Assembly (NCBI RefSeq): GCF_002884495.1
Contig: NZ_KZ614145.1
Span: forward strand, 1,254,423-1,318,422
Source of the DNA: Rummeliibacillus pycnus
Lineage (GTDB): Bacteria; Bacillota; Bacilli; Bacillales_A; Planococcaceae
Direction of reading: 5' to 3'
Length of the DNA stretch: 64,000 nucleotides
The position numbers and the translations under genes were made by a program. Positions 17,419-27,339 of this stretch are shown piece by piece. Position 1 is the first letter of the stretch. Every line of letters starts with the position of its first letter. The notes below the pieces were generated by a model. It ran no database searches and was not told where the DNA came from. It worked only from the letters and a program-made list of their open reading frames with translations.

Positions 17419-18822
17419 TTATTTTGTAATAACTGGCTTTCCTTCTTTTTTTACTTCACGTCGAATATATTGTCCTCTTCCAAGTTTCCCAACAAACTCT
17501 TTGTCTCTAATAACAAATTCTCCACGGCTAAATACACTAACTGGCTCACCTTTTACTTTTAGACCTTCAAATGCATTGTAATCCACATTCATATGATGTG
17601 TTTCCGCTGAAATCACTCGCTCCACATTTGGATCAAATAAGACTAAATCTGCATCTGTGCCGATTGCAATAGTTCCTTTTTGTGGGAATAATCCAAATGT
17701 TTTAGCAGCACTTGTTGATACCATATCAACAAATTCATTTAATGTTATTCGTCCCTTTGCAACCCCTTCAGAATAGAGAACACTTAGGCGATCTTCAATA
17801 AATGGTCCGCCATTTGGAATTTTCGAGAAATCTTCTTTACCAAGTTGTTTTTTTCCATTAAAACTAAATGAGCATTGGTCAGAACCAATGGTTTGTAATT
17901 GTTTTGCTTTTAAAGCATTCCAAAGTACTTCCTGATGTTCTTTTGGCCGTAATGGCGGTGACCAAACATATTTTGCTCCTTCAAAATTTGGTTTTTCTAA
18001 TGCTGTTTGATCGAGTACTAAATAAGGAGGACATGTTTCACCATAGACTTGATAGCCTTTTTCACGTGCACGTATAATTTCATCTACTGCTTCTTTACAT
18101 GTGACATGTACGACATATAGCTTGGCACCTGCAAGGTTTGCTAACTCAATTGCACGTTTTGTAGCCTCACCTTCTAATTGGGGTGGTCTTGTAAGCGCAT
18201 GATAAATGGGTTCTGTGTGCCCTAATGCTTTTGCTTCTTCTACAAGTTCATCGATTACAGAACCATTTTCACAATGCACCATTACAATAGCATCTTTTTC
18301 TTTTCCTACTTTAAATGCTTGGAATAATGTACGGTCTGTCGCTTGGAATTCCTTTGCATAAGCTAAAAAGACTTTTACAGAATTAATACCAGCAATCTCT
18401 AATGCTTCTGGAAGCTGTTTTAACGTATCTTCTGTTAAATCTGCAATCATCAAATGAAAGCCATAATCGATCACTGCTTTGTCTTTTGCTTTTTCATGCC
18501 ATTTATCTACCGCGTCTAGTAATCTTGCTTTACCAGTAGTTAAGCAGAAATCAAGTATTGTAGTAGTACCTCCAAAGGCAGCCGCAATCGTTCCAGATTC
18601 CCAATCATCATCTGTTACAGTGTTATTAAATGGCATGTCTAAGTGTGTGTGTGGATCAATTCCACCTGGAAATACATATTTTCCTGTAGCATCGATGATT
18701 TCAGCATCTTCAGCTTGAATACCTTGTCCAATTTCTGTAATTTTCCCGTTTTCTATCAACAAATCTGCTCGATACTGGTCAGCTGCTGTTACAATTGTTC
18801 CACCTGTAATAATTTTTTTCAT
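17419..18822 (-). CDS. hydA: Dihydropyrimidinase (D-hydantoinase)
   Basis: 467 residues of the cyclic amidohydrolase family. Metal ligands His58 and His60 (DPHTH), the carbamylated Lys150 (SVKVFLAY) and His183 (MVHCENG) all fall at the residue numbers known for this family. It opens dihydrouracil to N-carbamoyl-beta-alanine in the cytoplasm. The gene sits between the beta-ureidopropionase gene (15 bp) and preT (29 bp), within one operon. Confidence 0.93.
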   Translation of the reverse strand: MKKIITGGTIVTAADQYRADLLIENGKITEIGQGIQAEDAEIIDATGKYVFPGGIDPHTHLDMPFNNTVTDDDWESGTIAAAFGGTTTILDFCLTTGKARLLDAVDKWHEKAKDKAVIDYGFHLMIADLTEDTLKQLPEALEIAGINSVKVFLAYAKEFQATDRTLFQAFKVGKEKDAIVMVHCENGSVIDELVEEAKALGHTEPIYHALTRPPQLEGEATKRAIELANLAGAKLYVVHVTCKEAVDEIIRAREKGYQVYGETCPPYLVLDQTALEKPNFEGAKYVWSPPLRPKEHQEVLWNALKAKQLQTIGSDQCSFSFNGKKQLGKEDFSKIPNGGPFIEDRLSVLYSEGVAKGRITLNEFVDMVSTSAAKTFGLFPQKGTIAIGTDADLVLFDPNVERVISAETHHMNVDYNAFEGLKVKGEPVSVFSRGEFVIRDKEFVGKLGRGQYIRREVKKEGKPVITK

Positions 18823-18837
18823 ACTGTTTTTGCTCCT

Positions 18838-20079
18838 TTACAATGTTTTCAATTCTTGTTTAGGACAATTTTTTTGTAAAGCAAGTACTGTACGCAGTAA
18901 AACATTTGCCCCTTTTGCACAATCTTCAAAGCTTGTTAACTCTTCTTCACAATGACTTTTGCCATTGACACTTGGTACGAAAATCATAGCTGATGGAATA
19001 TAACTTGCGATGAATTGTGCATCGTGCCCTGCACCGCTATACATACGTTTGAACGTATAACTATATTCCTCACATGCATTTTGAATAAGACTACAAATGG
19101 ATTCATCAAATTGAACGGTATCTCGACTCCATAACTTTTCAAAGGATACACTACATCCCGCTTGTTCTTCAGGTAAACTGAAGATGACCTCTTCTACTTC
19201 TTTTATCTTTGCTGGATCTTGATGGCGTGCTTCTAACGTAAATACCACCTTATTAGGGATTACTGTATGAATATTTGGTGTTACATGAACACGCCCCATT
19301 GTATAAACAAGCGCATCATCAATTTTATTTAGTTTTTTTCGCATTTCTGTTATTAAATCTGTCGCTAAAAAGAAAGGATCATTTCGTAGGTTCATCGGTG
19401 TGGTACCTGCATGATTTGACTCACCAGTAATCGTTATTTCATAACACACCATTCCAAGAACACCTTCAACAACCCCAATTTCAAGCTGTTCACTCTCAAG
19501 AACAGGACCTTGTTCTATATGCAACTCCAAATATGCAAGCGCTTTCTTTAATCGATTCGACTCTTTACCAACATAGCCACTTGCTTCAAGTGCTTCTTTA
19601 AATGTCACTCCATTTTTATCCTTCGAATATAGCATTTTTTCTTTATCAAACTTATTTGCTAGTACGCCTGAACTCATCATGGCTGGATCAAATCTTGCCC
19701 CTTCTTCATTTGTAAAATTCATCACAATAATAGGTGCTTCCAGCTCTTCTTTATGTTCCATTAATGTTTTCACAACCTCAAGTCCAGTTAAAACGCCTAA
19801 TACTCCATCAAACCGTCCACCTTTTTCAACCGAGTCTAGATGTGAGCCAATAACGATTGGAGGGATATCCTTTTTTCCTTCAAGTGTCGCATACATATTC
19901 CCCATATCGTCCCACACCACATCTAACCCTAATTCTTCACAGCACTTTCGAAAATTATTTCTCGCCTGTACATCTTCTTGTGAGAAACAAAGCCTTGTTA
20001 CACCATTGTTAGGTGTCTTGCCAAATGAACTAAACTCATTAAGTAATTCTTCAAGTCTACTCTTGTTACACGTATACAT
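18838..20079 (-). CDS. Beta-ureidopropionase (Zn-dependent N-carbamoyl-amino acid amidohydrolase)
   Basis: 413 residues of the M20-type allantoate amidohydrolase/N-carbamoylase family. Metal-binding residues are visible: His80 (GSHLDS), Asp91 (GGRFDG), Glu125-Glu126 (TNEEGARF), His in HIEQGP, and GAGHDAQ near the C-terminus. The dimerisation/lid motif NHAGTTPM is present. In this operon it most likely converts N-carbamoyl-beta-alanine to beta-alanine, CO2 and NH3. Allantoate amidohydrolase or L-carbamoylase are close relatives that cannot be excluded by sequence. GAGGAGGT lies just before the ATG. Confidence 0.88.
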   Translation of the reverse strand: MYTCNKSRLEELLNEFSSFGKTPNNGVTRLCFSQEDVQARNNFRKCCEELGLDVVWDDMGNMYATLEGKKDIPPIVIGSHLDSVEKGGRFDGVLGVLTGLEVVKTLMEHKEELEAPIIVMNFTNEEGARFDPAMMSSGVLANKFDKEKMLYSKDKNGVTFKEALEASGYVGKESNRLKKALAYLELHIEQGPVLESEQLEIGVVEGVLGMVCYEITITGESNHAGTTPMNLRNDPFFLATDLITEMRKKLNKIDDALVYTMGRVHVTPNIHTVIPNKVVFTLEARHQDPAKIKEVEEVIFSLPEEQAGCSVSFEKLWSRDTVQFDESICSLIQNACEEYSYTFKRMYSGAGHDAQFIASYIPSAMIFVPSVNGKSHCEEELTSFEDCAKGANVLLRTVLALQKNCPKQELKTL

Positions 20080-20118
20080 GAGATTACCTCCTCAATTGGT
20101 CTATTCCCTTATAAGCTT

Positions 20119-20178
20119 TAAGTTACTCAATTAAAAGAATTTTTAGAAAATTCATATTAATCGTAATTAGGTAACTTA
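20119..20178. promoter_or_regulatory. Inverted repeat across the pyrimidine promoter (candidate operator)
   Basis: TAAGTTACTCAATTA (20119-20133) is matched on the opposite strand by TAAGTTACCTAATTA (20178-20164), 13 of 15 positions. One arm lies in the promoter spacer and the other just downstream of the likely start of transcription. It is a plausible site for the PucR-family regulator encoded upstream. Confidence 0.45.
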
Positions 20179-20189
20179 TAAGATGTCAA
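20160..20189 (-). promoter_or_regulatory. Candidate promoter of the pyrimidine operon
   Basis: Minus strand: perfect -35 TTGACA (20189-20184), 18-nt spacer, -10 TACGAT (20165-20160, 4/6). It lies about 80 nt before the beta-ureidopropionase ATG. Confidence 0.5.
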
Positions 20190-20286
20190 TCTATTTAGGG
20201 TAGTAAAATAGTATGGGGAAATTTATAAAAATATGATTTCATTCTGAATTCTATGCAGTTTAGTCTCTATTAATCACACAGATGAT

Positions 20287-21873
20287 TCACTTTATTTCCT
20301 CTGAACCTTCAATTAATGTTTTTGCGAGAAACATAAACTCCAATGTAAGTCGGTTATGGCCAGACATAAACTCTTTTCCTAGCAGAGTCTCCAGTTTTTT
20401 TAAACGATGATATAGTGTTTGACGAACAATAAAGAGCTGCTTTGCTGTTTCTTGCTTTGAAGCATTTGTCTGTAAATATACTTCTAATGTTTCCATTAAT
20501 CGACCATTATGTTGTTTGTCGTACTCAATGATGGGTTGGAGATAATCATTGACGACCTCCTTTAAATTCACTTGCATTTGCAGTTTGTAGATTAAGTGAA
20601 ATAGATGCAAATCATCGTAAAAATAAGATGTCGTCTTTACTTTACGACATATATAAAGTGTGTCTAATGCGGTTTGATAACTCTTTGAGATTTCTGAAAT
20701 ACAAGAGACAATTTTACCAACTGCAAATTGGTAGCCCTTTTTCTGTTGCTTTAGGTAAAATTCAGAGTCCTTTAATACTTTAATTACTTTTTGTAAATAA
20801 AGTCTGGTTGTTTGTAAACCCTGCTTATTCAATAATATAAATACAATATAGCTTTTACGTTCGTGTAAGAATGGCAAAAACCCATTTCGTTCAAATAAAT
20901 TACGATAATACAGTTTACTATAAACAATATCTTCATGAGATTTCTGAATTGACTGAGGAGAGGATAAAATAAATACCGTACCACCATTATTTTCATAATT
21001 GGCATGTTGCGACAGCACATATTTATAGATTTCTTCTTTTGATAACTTATCATCAATCCAATAGGATAACGTTTGTGCATCTTCAATGTCTCGTTTTTCC
21101 TCAATATAAAATGCACGCATTAAAATCTGAGCAAGTGCTGTAGTCGTACGATCAAATATCAACATCTCAAATTCAGTAAAGACACCATTTTCTTTAAAAA
21201 TTGTTACATCAGCATAATGCTGATCTAAGATAAAAATGGGTTGACGTTTTATCAGATAGTTATTTCCCTCAATTTCTAGCCTATTTAGAAAAACTTGACG
21301 TTTTTCATGTGCCATATTGGGATAAAATATTGGCTCTCTCCCATGAATGTTAAGCATGATTTGACTGTTGATATGCTGATGCATATTTTTTAATATTCCT
21401 TCAATATTTTGATCTCGTAAAGCACTCTTATTAAGCTGTTGCGAATACGCTTCAAGTGTAGAGATCATTAAATACTGTTGATTCATAATCGAACTATGTA
21501 AATCCTGTGTAATACTAACGAACGATACGACTTCATGAAAAACAATAATGGGAAAGTCATGGGTATTTGCCAATGAAATAATTTCCTCAGGGATTGATTG
21601 AATATAACTTCCGTACTCGATACATAAACCGGAACAGTCAGCTTTAATCAATGATTCTACAAAAATTTCAAATTGCTGAACACTTTCTTTTAAACTTATA
21701 CCTGTTGTTAAAATCAGTTCATGTCCAGCTAATAAATTTTCAATTTGAACAATCTCCACAACATGAACCCATTTGAATATTTTGTGTAATCCATTTGCTC
21801 CCGCAATCACTTCTGCACTTTTAAAATGTGGACTCTTCATTGCATCTTTCACTTGTAGCGAATATTGATTCAT
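20287..21873 (-). CDS. PucR-family transcriptional regulator of pyrimidine catabolism
   Basis: 528 residues from an ATG with GGGGGG upstream; seven more codons to 21894 are possible but less well supported. The N-terminal purine catabolism sensor domain (about 1-130, with IVQIENLLAGHELILTTG) and a C-terminal PucR helix-turn-helix (about 470-515, NASKQETAKQLFIVRQTLYHRL) define the PucR family. It sits between the catabolic operon and the divergent permease-dehydrogenase-transaminase operon. It probably activates both in response to a pathway intermediate. Confidence 0.9.
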   Translation of the reverse strand: MNQYSLQVKDAMKSPHFKSAEVIAGANGLHKIFKWVHVVEIVQIENLLAGHELILTTGISLKESVQQFEIFVESLIKADCSGLCIEYGSYIQSIPEEIISLANTHDFPIIVFHEVVSFVSITQDLHSSIMNQQYLMISTLEAYSQQLNKSALRDQNIEGILKNMHQHINSQIMLNIHGREPIFYPNMAHEKRQVFLNRLEIEGNNYLIKRQPIFILDQHYADVTIFKENGVFTEFEMLIFDRTTTALAQILMRAFYIEEKRDIEDAQTLSYWIDDKLSKEEIYKYVLSQHANYENNGGTVFILSSPQSIQKSHEDIVYSKLYYRNLFERNGFLPFLHERKSYIVFILLNKQGLQTTRLYLQKVIKVLKDSEFYLKQQKKGYQFAVGKIVSCISEISKSYQTALDTLYICRKVKTTSYFYDDLHLFHLIYKLQMQVNLKEVVNDYLQPIIEYDKQHNGRLMETLEVYLQTNASKQETAKQLFIVRQTLYHRLKKLETLLGKEFMSGHNRLTLEFMFLAKTLIEGSEEIK

Positions 21874-22093
21874 CTTGCAACCCCCCAATCGCATTCAAAA
21901 GTGTTTCCCTACTATTAAATTCATTATTATTCTAGTTAAAGTCGTTTTTTTCTATTTTACATTATCTCAACACTTTTTACGATTAGTAAAACTTATCCCG
22001 TTTTTATTTAACGTTTTGTCTATTCGTCTTGCATCGAAAAATTGATAGACTTAAATCGAACAATAATTCCAAAAACAGTAAGGGGTGAGTACA

Positions 22094-23500
22094 ATGCAGG
22101 AACAGAATCAATTGCAAAAAGGATTAAAAAAACGTCATATGACAATGATCGCTATTGCTGGTGTAATTGGTGCAGGTCTATTTATGGGGAGTGGATCTGT
22201 TATTCATCTCGCTGGACCTGGTGCCATTTTGTCCTATGTTTTCGCAGGAATGATTGTTGTTCTAGTCATGCGGATGCTTGGCGAAATGGCTTCAGTGAAT
22301 CCTACAAGTGGATCATTTGCACATTATGCACATGAAGCGATTGGTCCTTGGGCAGGATTTATGATTGGTTGGTTGTACTGGTTTTTCTGGGTAATTGCCA
22401 TAGCACTTGAAGCAACTGCAGCTGCTGCAATTATTCAATATTGGTATGACGGTATACCTTTGTGGTTTCTCAGTTTGCTCTTAACAGTTGCTTTAACTGC
22501 TACTAATATTCTTTCCGTCAAAGCATTTGGGGAGTTTGAATATTGGTTTTCACTGATTAAAGTTGTAAGTATTATTGTTTTTTTAGCAATGGGGGCATTT
22601 ATCATATTAGGCATTGTGCCCAATTTTGAAGCGGTTGGTACGACGAATTTAATCGGGCAAGGTGGATTTATGCCAAATGGATTCGGTGCTGTACTTATGG
22701 GAATTGTGATTGTTATTTTCTCCTTTATGGGGACAGAAATTGTTGCGATTGCTGCCGGTGAATCAAAGGAGCCTCACGCCGCGGTAAGAAAAGCAACAAA
22801 TTCAATTACATGGAGAATCTTACTCTTCTATATAGGGTCAATAGCTGTTGTTGTTACCCTTCTCCCATGGGATTCATCGAATATTTTAACAAGCCCATAC
22901 GTAGCAGTACTTGACTATATCGGTATTCCAGCAGCTGCACAGATTATGAATTTTGTCGTATTAACAGCCGTTCTTTCTTGTTTGAATTCAGCTCTTTATG
23001 CTACATCACGAATGGTATTTTCTTTAGCACAAAAAGGAGAAGCACCTAAATCATTCTTAAAATTGAACAAAAGAGGTGCTCCTGTAAACGCAATTTTAGC
23101 AGCAACATTCTTTTCTTACATCGCTGTAATTATGAATTATGTATCACCAGATAAAGTATTTTTGTTCTTGGTTAACTCTTGCAGTGCCATTACGTTAATT
23201 TTATATTTAATTATTTCGATTTCTCAACTTCGTATGCGACGCAAAATAGAACAGAAAAATCCGCAATTATTAACTATAAAAATGTGGTTGTTCCCGTATC
23301 TCACATACTTCACAATCCTTGTGACATCTGCACTTTTAATCGCCATGTTCTTCATTGATTCAATGCGTTCTCAGATTTTATTTACATGTGTGATTGTTAT
23401 TTTTGTACTGTTAGCTTATTTGTTTACTCAACGTAAAGCGAATGTAATTGAAGAAGAAAATAGTTCTATTTTCAACAATGAAAATCTAGATATAAAGTGA
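22094..23500 (+). CDS. APC-family amino acid permease (probable beta-alanine/GABA-type)
   Basis: 468 residues with 12 predicted membrane helices. The start chosen is the ATG with AAGGGG at 8 nt; an in-frame GTG lies three codons earlier. Helix 1 has AGVIGAGLFMGSG, the AAT/GabP group signature, and FMGTEIVAIAAGE follows near helix 6. Being first in an operon with semialdehyde dehydrogenase and omega-transaminase genes suggests transport of beta-alanine or a similar omega-amino acid. Family members also carry GABA, proline or aromatic amino acids. Confidence 0.85.
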   Translation: MQEQNQLQKGLKKRHMTMIAIAGVIGAGLFMGSGSVIHLAGPGAILSYVFAGMIVVLVMRMLGEMASVNPTSGSFAHYAHEAIGPWAGFMIGWLYWFFWVIAIALEATAAAAIIQYWYDGIPLWFLSLLLTVALTATNILSVKAFGEFEYWFSLIKVVSIIVFLAMGAFIILGIVPNFEAVGTTNLIGQGGFMPNGFGAVLMGIVIVIFSFMGTEIVAIAAGESKEPHAAVRKATNSITWRILLFYIGSIAVVVTLLPWDSSNILTSPYVAVLDYIGIPAAAQIMNFVVLTAVLSCLNSALYATSRMVFSLAQKGEAPKSFLKLNKRGAPVNAILAATFFSYIAVIMNYVSPDKVFLFLVNSCSAITLILYLIISISQLRMRRKIEQKNPQLLTIKMWLFPYLTYFTILVTSALLIAMFFIDSMRSQILFTCVIVIFVLLAYLFTQRKANVIEEENSSIFNNENLDIK

Positions 23501-23585
23501 AAGTTCCTTCAGTGGAGGCTTACTTCTCGCATAATGCGAAATAAAAAATAATTAAATCGAATTTTTAGGAAGAGGTGCTTTTATT

Positions 23586-25121
23586 ATGACAGTTGAACAA
23601 AAAGTAAAAACATTAGCTCATTTTATTAACGGTGAAGAAGTAAATGGCATAAGTTCTCGCTATTCAGAAGTTTTTAACCCATCAACTGGTGAAGTGATTG
23701 CTCAAGTACCACTAGCTACCAAAGAAGAAGTTCAAAACGCAATAGAACTTGCTAAGAAAGCGTTTCCAGGATGGAAAAACACTTCGATTGGTAAACGCGT
23801 TGAAGTCGTTTATCGTTTCCGTCAGTTGTTAGTTGAACGACAAGAAGAACTAATTGATCTAATTTGTGAAGAAAGTGGCAAAACAAGAGAAGATGCAAAA
23901 GGTGAAATTGTCCGTGGTATTGAATCCGTTGATATGGCAATTGCTGCACCACAAATGTTAAAAGGTGAGTACTCTGTAAATGTTGGTGGGAATATTAACG
24001 CTTTTTCTGCAAAATCACCATTAGGTGTTGTAGCTTGTATTGCCCCGTTTAACTTCCCTGTTATGGTACCACTTGCAATTACAAGTATGGCTGTTGCAGT
24101 TGGTAATGCAGTCATTCTAAAACCATCAGAACGTGTGCCAATTTCAGCATTATATTTAAGTAATTTGTGGAAAGAAGCAGGATTACCTAACGGCGTCTGG
24201 ACAGTTATCAATGGAGATAAAGATGCTGTAAATGAGCTGTTAGAAAACAAAACAATCCAAGCGATTTCATTTGTCGGCTCTACCCCTGTTGCAGAATATA
24301 TTTATCAAACGGGTACAAAACACAATAAACGTGTTGCTGCATTTGGTGGCGGTAAAAACTTTATGATCGTTATGCCGGATGCCAACCTTGAACAAACTGC
24401 TAATGCCTTCCTAGGAGCAGCATATGGTGCAGCTTCACAACGCTGTATGGCGATTTCAGGTGCCATTGCAGTTGGTGTCGAAACGGAGAAAAAATTCATC
24501 GAAATCTTAAAAGAAAAAATCGCTACCTTAAAAGTTGGACCTTATACAGATCCAGAAGTAGATTTTGGGCCTGTTATTACAAAACAGTCGAAAGAAAACA
24601 TTATTAAACATATCAATCTTGCACTTGAAGAAGGTGCTAGCCTTGCTGTTGATGGTCGGGAACCAACTATTTGCGAAACATCCAAGGGATTCTATTTGGG
24701 ACCAACTTTACTTCATGATGTAAAACCAGAAATGACCATTTTCAAAGAAGAAGTGTTTGGACCTGCTCGTATTGTAGTTGGAGTAGAAACTTTACAACAA
24801 GCTATTGACCTGATAAATGATCATGAGCTTGGTAACGGTGTAACAATTTTCACAAACAGTGGTCCCGCTGCTCGTAAGTTCCAAGAAGAAATTGAAGTAG
24901 GAATGGTTGGTGTTAATGTACCTATTCCAATTCCAGTTGGCTATCATAATTTTGGTGGTTGGAAACGTTCTAAATTTGGTGAAGGTCATATGTTTGGACC
25001 AGACCAAGCTCGTTTCTTCACAAAAGCAAAAACCATTTCTGAAAGATGGCCGGATGAAACAGAAGATACAACAACTTCATTTGCCTTCCCTAGTAATGAT
25101 GAATTGAAACCAAATGAGTAA
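23586..25121 (+). CDS. mmsA: CoA-acylating (methyl)malonate-semialdehyde dehydrogenase
   Basis: 511 residues of the aldehyde dehydrogenase superfamily, MmsA/IolA branch. The catalytic Cys lies in SQRCMAIS (about residue 286). IAPFNFPVMVPL and the usual substrate-site pattern are present. The enzyme converts malonate semialdehyde to acetyl-CoA, CO2 and NADH. In this operon the substrate would come from beta-alanine transamination. A role in valine or inositol breakdown is less likely because no such genes are nearby. GGAAGAGG precedes the ATG. Confidence 0.9.
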   Translation: MTVEQKVKTLAHFINGEEVNGISSRYSEVFNPSTGEVIAQVPLATKEEVQNAIELAKKAFPGWKNTSIGKRVEVVYRFRQLLVERQEELIDLICEESGKTREDAKGEIVRGIESVDMAIAAPQMLKGEYSVNVGGNINAFSAKSPLGVVACIAPFNFPVMVPLAITSMAVAVGNAVILKPSERVPISALYLSNLWKEAGLPNGVWTVINGDKDAVNELLENKTIQAISFVGSTPVAEYIYQTGTKHNKRVAAFGGGKNFMIVMPDANLEQTANAFLGAAYGAASQRCMAISGAIAVGVETEKKFIEILKEKIATLKVGPYTDPEVDFGPVITKQSKENIIKHINLALEEGASLAVDGREPTICETSKGFYLGPTLLHDVKPEMTIFKEEVFGPARIVVGVETLQQAIDLINDHELGNGVTIFTNSGPAARKFQEEIEVGMVGVNVPIPIPVGYHNFGGWKRSKFGEGHMFGPDQARFFTKAKTISERWPDETEDTTTSFAFPSNDELKPNE

Positions 25122-25169
25122 AGTGAGCTTTAACTTATCCGAATTCATGAACTAAAGGAGTGAAGACTT

Positions 25170-26531
25170 GTGGTTAAGACGAACATGAATAATGAAATCC
25201 TAGAAAAAGATGAGCAATATGTTTGGCATTCTATGAAGCCCTATAATCCTAAAGCAACGTATGTTGTAAAGGATTCATATGGTGCAACTGTAGTCGATAC
25301 AGATGGAAACAAATATATTGATGCGATGGCTGGCTTATGGTGTGTTAATGTTGGATACGGTCGTGAAGAAATAGCAAAAGCTGCTTATGATCAAATGTTG
25401 AGAAATCCCTATTCTCCTCTTTCACAAGGCCATGTTCCTGCAGTAGAACTGGCAGAGAAAATCAACGACATGCTAGGAGGTGGCTATGTCGTATTCTTCT
25501 CAAATAGTGGTTCCGAAGCAAATGAAACTGCATTTAAAATTGCGCGCCAATATCACCAACAAAAAGGTGAAAGCTCTCGCTATAAGATCATATCACGCTA
25601 TCGTGCTTACCACGGTAGCTCAATTGGAGCATTATCTGCAACAGGTCAGGCAGAGCGCAAATATAAATACGAGCCTCTTGCACCTGGCTTTATCCATGTT
25701 GCTCCTCCTGATTTGTATCGTCAACCAGAAGATCCATCCATTCCACCTGAACAATTAGCAAGTGTTCAGGCTGTGAATCAAACAATGACATGGGAGTATA
25801 GCGAAACAATTGCCGCAATGATACTTGAACCTATCATTACAGGTGGCGGTGTTATCATGCCTCCAGACAATTATTTAAAAGGGATTCAAGCTGTATGTAA
25901 AAAGCACGGCGCACTAATGATTGTTGATGAAGTTATTTGTGGATTTGGTCGCACTGGTAAACCATTTGGATTTATGAATTACGATGTTCAACCTGATATC
26001 GTCACAATGGCAAAAGGGATTACAAGTGCATATTTACCGCTTTCAGCAACAGCTGTAAAACGTGAAATTTTCGAAGCATTTACTGGAACAGATGCATATG
26101 ATTATTTCCGACATGTGAATACTTTCGGTGGTTCTCCAGTTTCTTGTGCAGTAGCATTGAAAAACATTGAAATTTTTGAACGTGAAGGGCTATTTGAGCA
26201 ATCTGCGATAAAAGGTGCTGAAGTTCTAGCAACACTTCATGAAAAACTTGACGAACATCCAAATGTCGGCAACATTCGAGGGAAAGGCCTATTAATCGGT
26301 ATTGAACTCGTCGCTGACAAAACAACAAAACAACCATTAGCTGCTGAGAAAGTTAATGCTGTTATTGCAGATTGCAAAAAGAATGGCGTCTTAATAGGGA
26401 AAAATGGAGCAACAGTTGCTGGTTTTAACAATGTCTTAGCACTTTCACCACCATTGAATATTTCACAAGAGGATATTGATCAGGTTATTTCTACACTTGT
26501 AAATAGCATTCAAAATATTGATTTATTATAA
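25170..26531 (+). CDS. Class III omega-transaminase (probable beta-alanine:pyruvate aminotransferase)
   Basis: 453 residues, starting at a GTG with AAAGGAG at 9 nt. PLP lysine is Lys282 (TMAKGITSAYLPL), with IVDEVICGFGRTG before it, both typical of class III aminotransferases. It should convert beta-alanine and pyruvate (or 2-oxoglutarate) to malonate semialdehyde and the amino acid. It closes the plus-strand operon before a strong terminator. Confidence 0.9.
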   Translation: MVKTNMNNEILEKDEQYVWHSMKPYNPKATYVVKDSYGATVVDTDGNKYIDAMAGLWCVNVGYGREEIAKAAYDQMLRNPYSPLSQGHVPAVELAEKINDMLGGGYVVFFSNSGSEANETAFKIARQYHQQKGESSRYKIISRYRAYHGSSIGALSATGQAERKYKYEPLAPGFIHVAPPDLYRQPEDPSIPPEQLASVQAVNQTMTWEYSETIAAMILEPIITGGGVIMPPDNYLKGIQAVCKKHGALMIVDEVICGFGRTGKPFGFMNYDVQPDIVTMAKGITSAYLPLSATAVKREIFEAFTGTDAYDYFRHVNTFGGSPVSCAVALKNIEIFEREGLFEQSAIKGAEVLATLHEKLDEHPNVGNIRGKGLLIGIELVADKTTKQPLAAEKVNAVIADCKKNGVLIGKNGATVAGFNNVLALSPPLNISQEDIDQVISTLVNSIQNIDLL

Positions 26532-26587
26532 AAAAATATTACATTATTATTTCGAGTTTCTTACTATTTAAATAAACAATTAAATGT

Positions 26588-26622
26588 TGGGTTGATCCAA
26601 TAAATGGATCAACCCCTTTTTG
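26588..26622 (+). terminator. Terminator of the permease-mmsA-transaminase operon
   Basis: GGGTTGATCC (26589-26598) pairs with GGATCAACCC (26606-26615) across a 7-nt loop, followed by CTTTTTGTT. The 3' arm contains the stop codon of the convergent yunG-like gene, so it may act in both directions. Confidence 0.88.
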
Positions 26623-26962
26623 TTAAGAGATCAGAGACTTTTTGCTTTAAGTACATATATTGTTGATCATTACAATCCATTAACGCCTCATTTCTATTGG
26701 AAGGAATGTCTTCATACATAATGGATTCACTAAATTGTGATACGGTAAAATCATATCGTTGGTGTTCAATTATATTGTAAAAATGCCAACCTTCAGGTAA
26801 CCTCGTTTTAAAAATCCCCCCACCTAATTGATCATTTATTACTAATGTAGTAACGCCACACTGCCCCTTCGCAGGATTTTCAACACTCCATTTTGAGCTT
26901 GATTGGATAGACCATGCTTTTTTTAATGTGGCTTGAAGTACCTCTATTTTTCTTTCGTCCAT
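26609..26962 (-). CDS. YunG-like protein
   Basis: 117 residues. The stretch WSIQSSSKWSVENPAKGQC, with GVTTLVINDQLGGGIFKTRL after it, resembles B. subtilis YunG, a conserved protein of unknown function near purine-catabolism genes. A Cys in KGQCGV and later His residues hint at an NlpC/P60-like or papain-like fold, but I cannot confirm a catalytic set. It is a single gene convergent with the transaminase operon. Confidence 0.65.
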   Translation of the reverse strand: MDERKIEVLQATLKKAWSIQSSSKWSVENPAKGQCGVTTLVINDQLGGGIFKTRLPEGWHFYNIIEHQRYDFTVSQFSESIMYEDIPSNRNEALMDCNDQQYMYLKQKVSDLLTKRG

Positions 26963-27255
26963 TCTAGTATCCTTTCACTTATCTTTTCATATTTTCAAAT
27001 TGAATGATTTAAACTTATTCATACATCGGTTTTCTGTTAAAAAACGAGCATTATGAAATGGACTAAAATCCATAATATTACTATGTTTAAACGTCTTTTG
27101 TTATATATTATCACATTCATCGGTTATTAAATTTCGATAGTTATTTGGGATGGACATTAAGTCTAGCGTTATTATTCGTATTTAGTGACGGTGCATTTAT
27201 TATTTTCACTATACTTTAATAGTTGAAATGGATTTTTTTATTATTTTCACCCCTA
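26963..27255. other. Gene-free spacer upstream of yunG-like gene
   Basis: About 290 bp, AT-rich. I see no open frame, RNA or clear regulatory site beyond the expected yunG promoter region. Confidence 0.5.
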
Positions 27256-27298
27256 TAAGAAAAAAGAAGCGTATTTGACTAAAATATCAATACGCTTC
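27256..27298 (-). terminator. Terminator of the aco operon
   Basis: Minus strand: GAAGCGTATT (27298-27289) pairs with AATACGCTTC (27275-27266), a perfect 10-bp stem followed by TTTTTTCTTAT. Confidence 0.9.
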
Positions 27299-27339
27299 CT
27301 CGTTTGATCCAAACTATTTAAATGGGATCAACTAATCAT

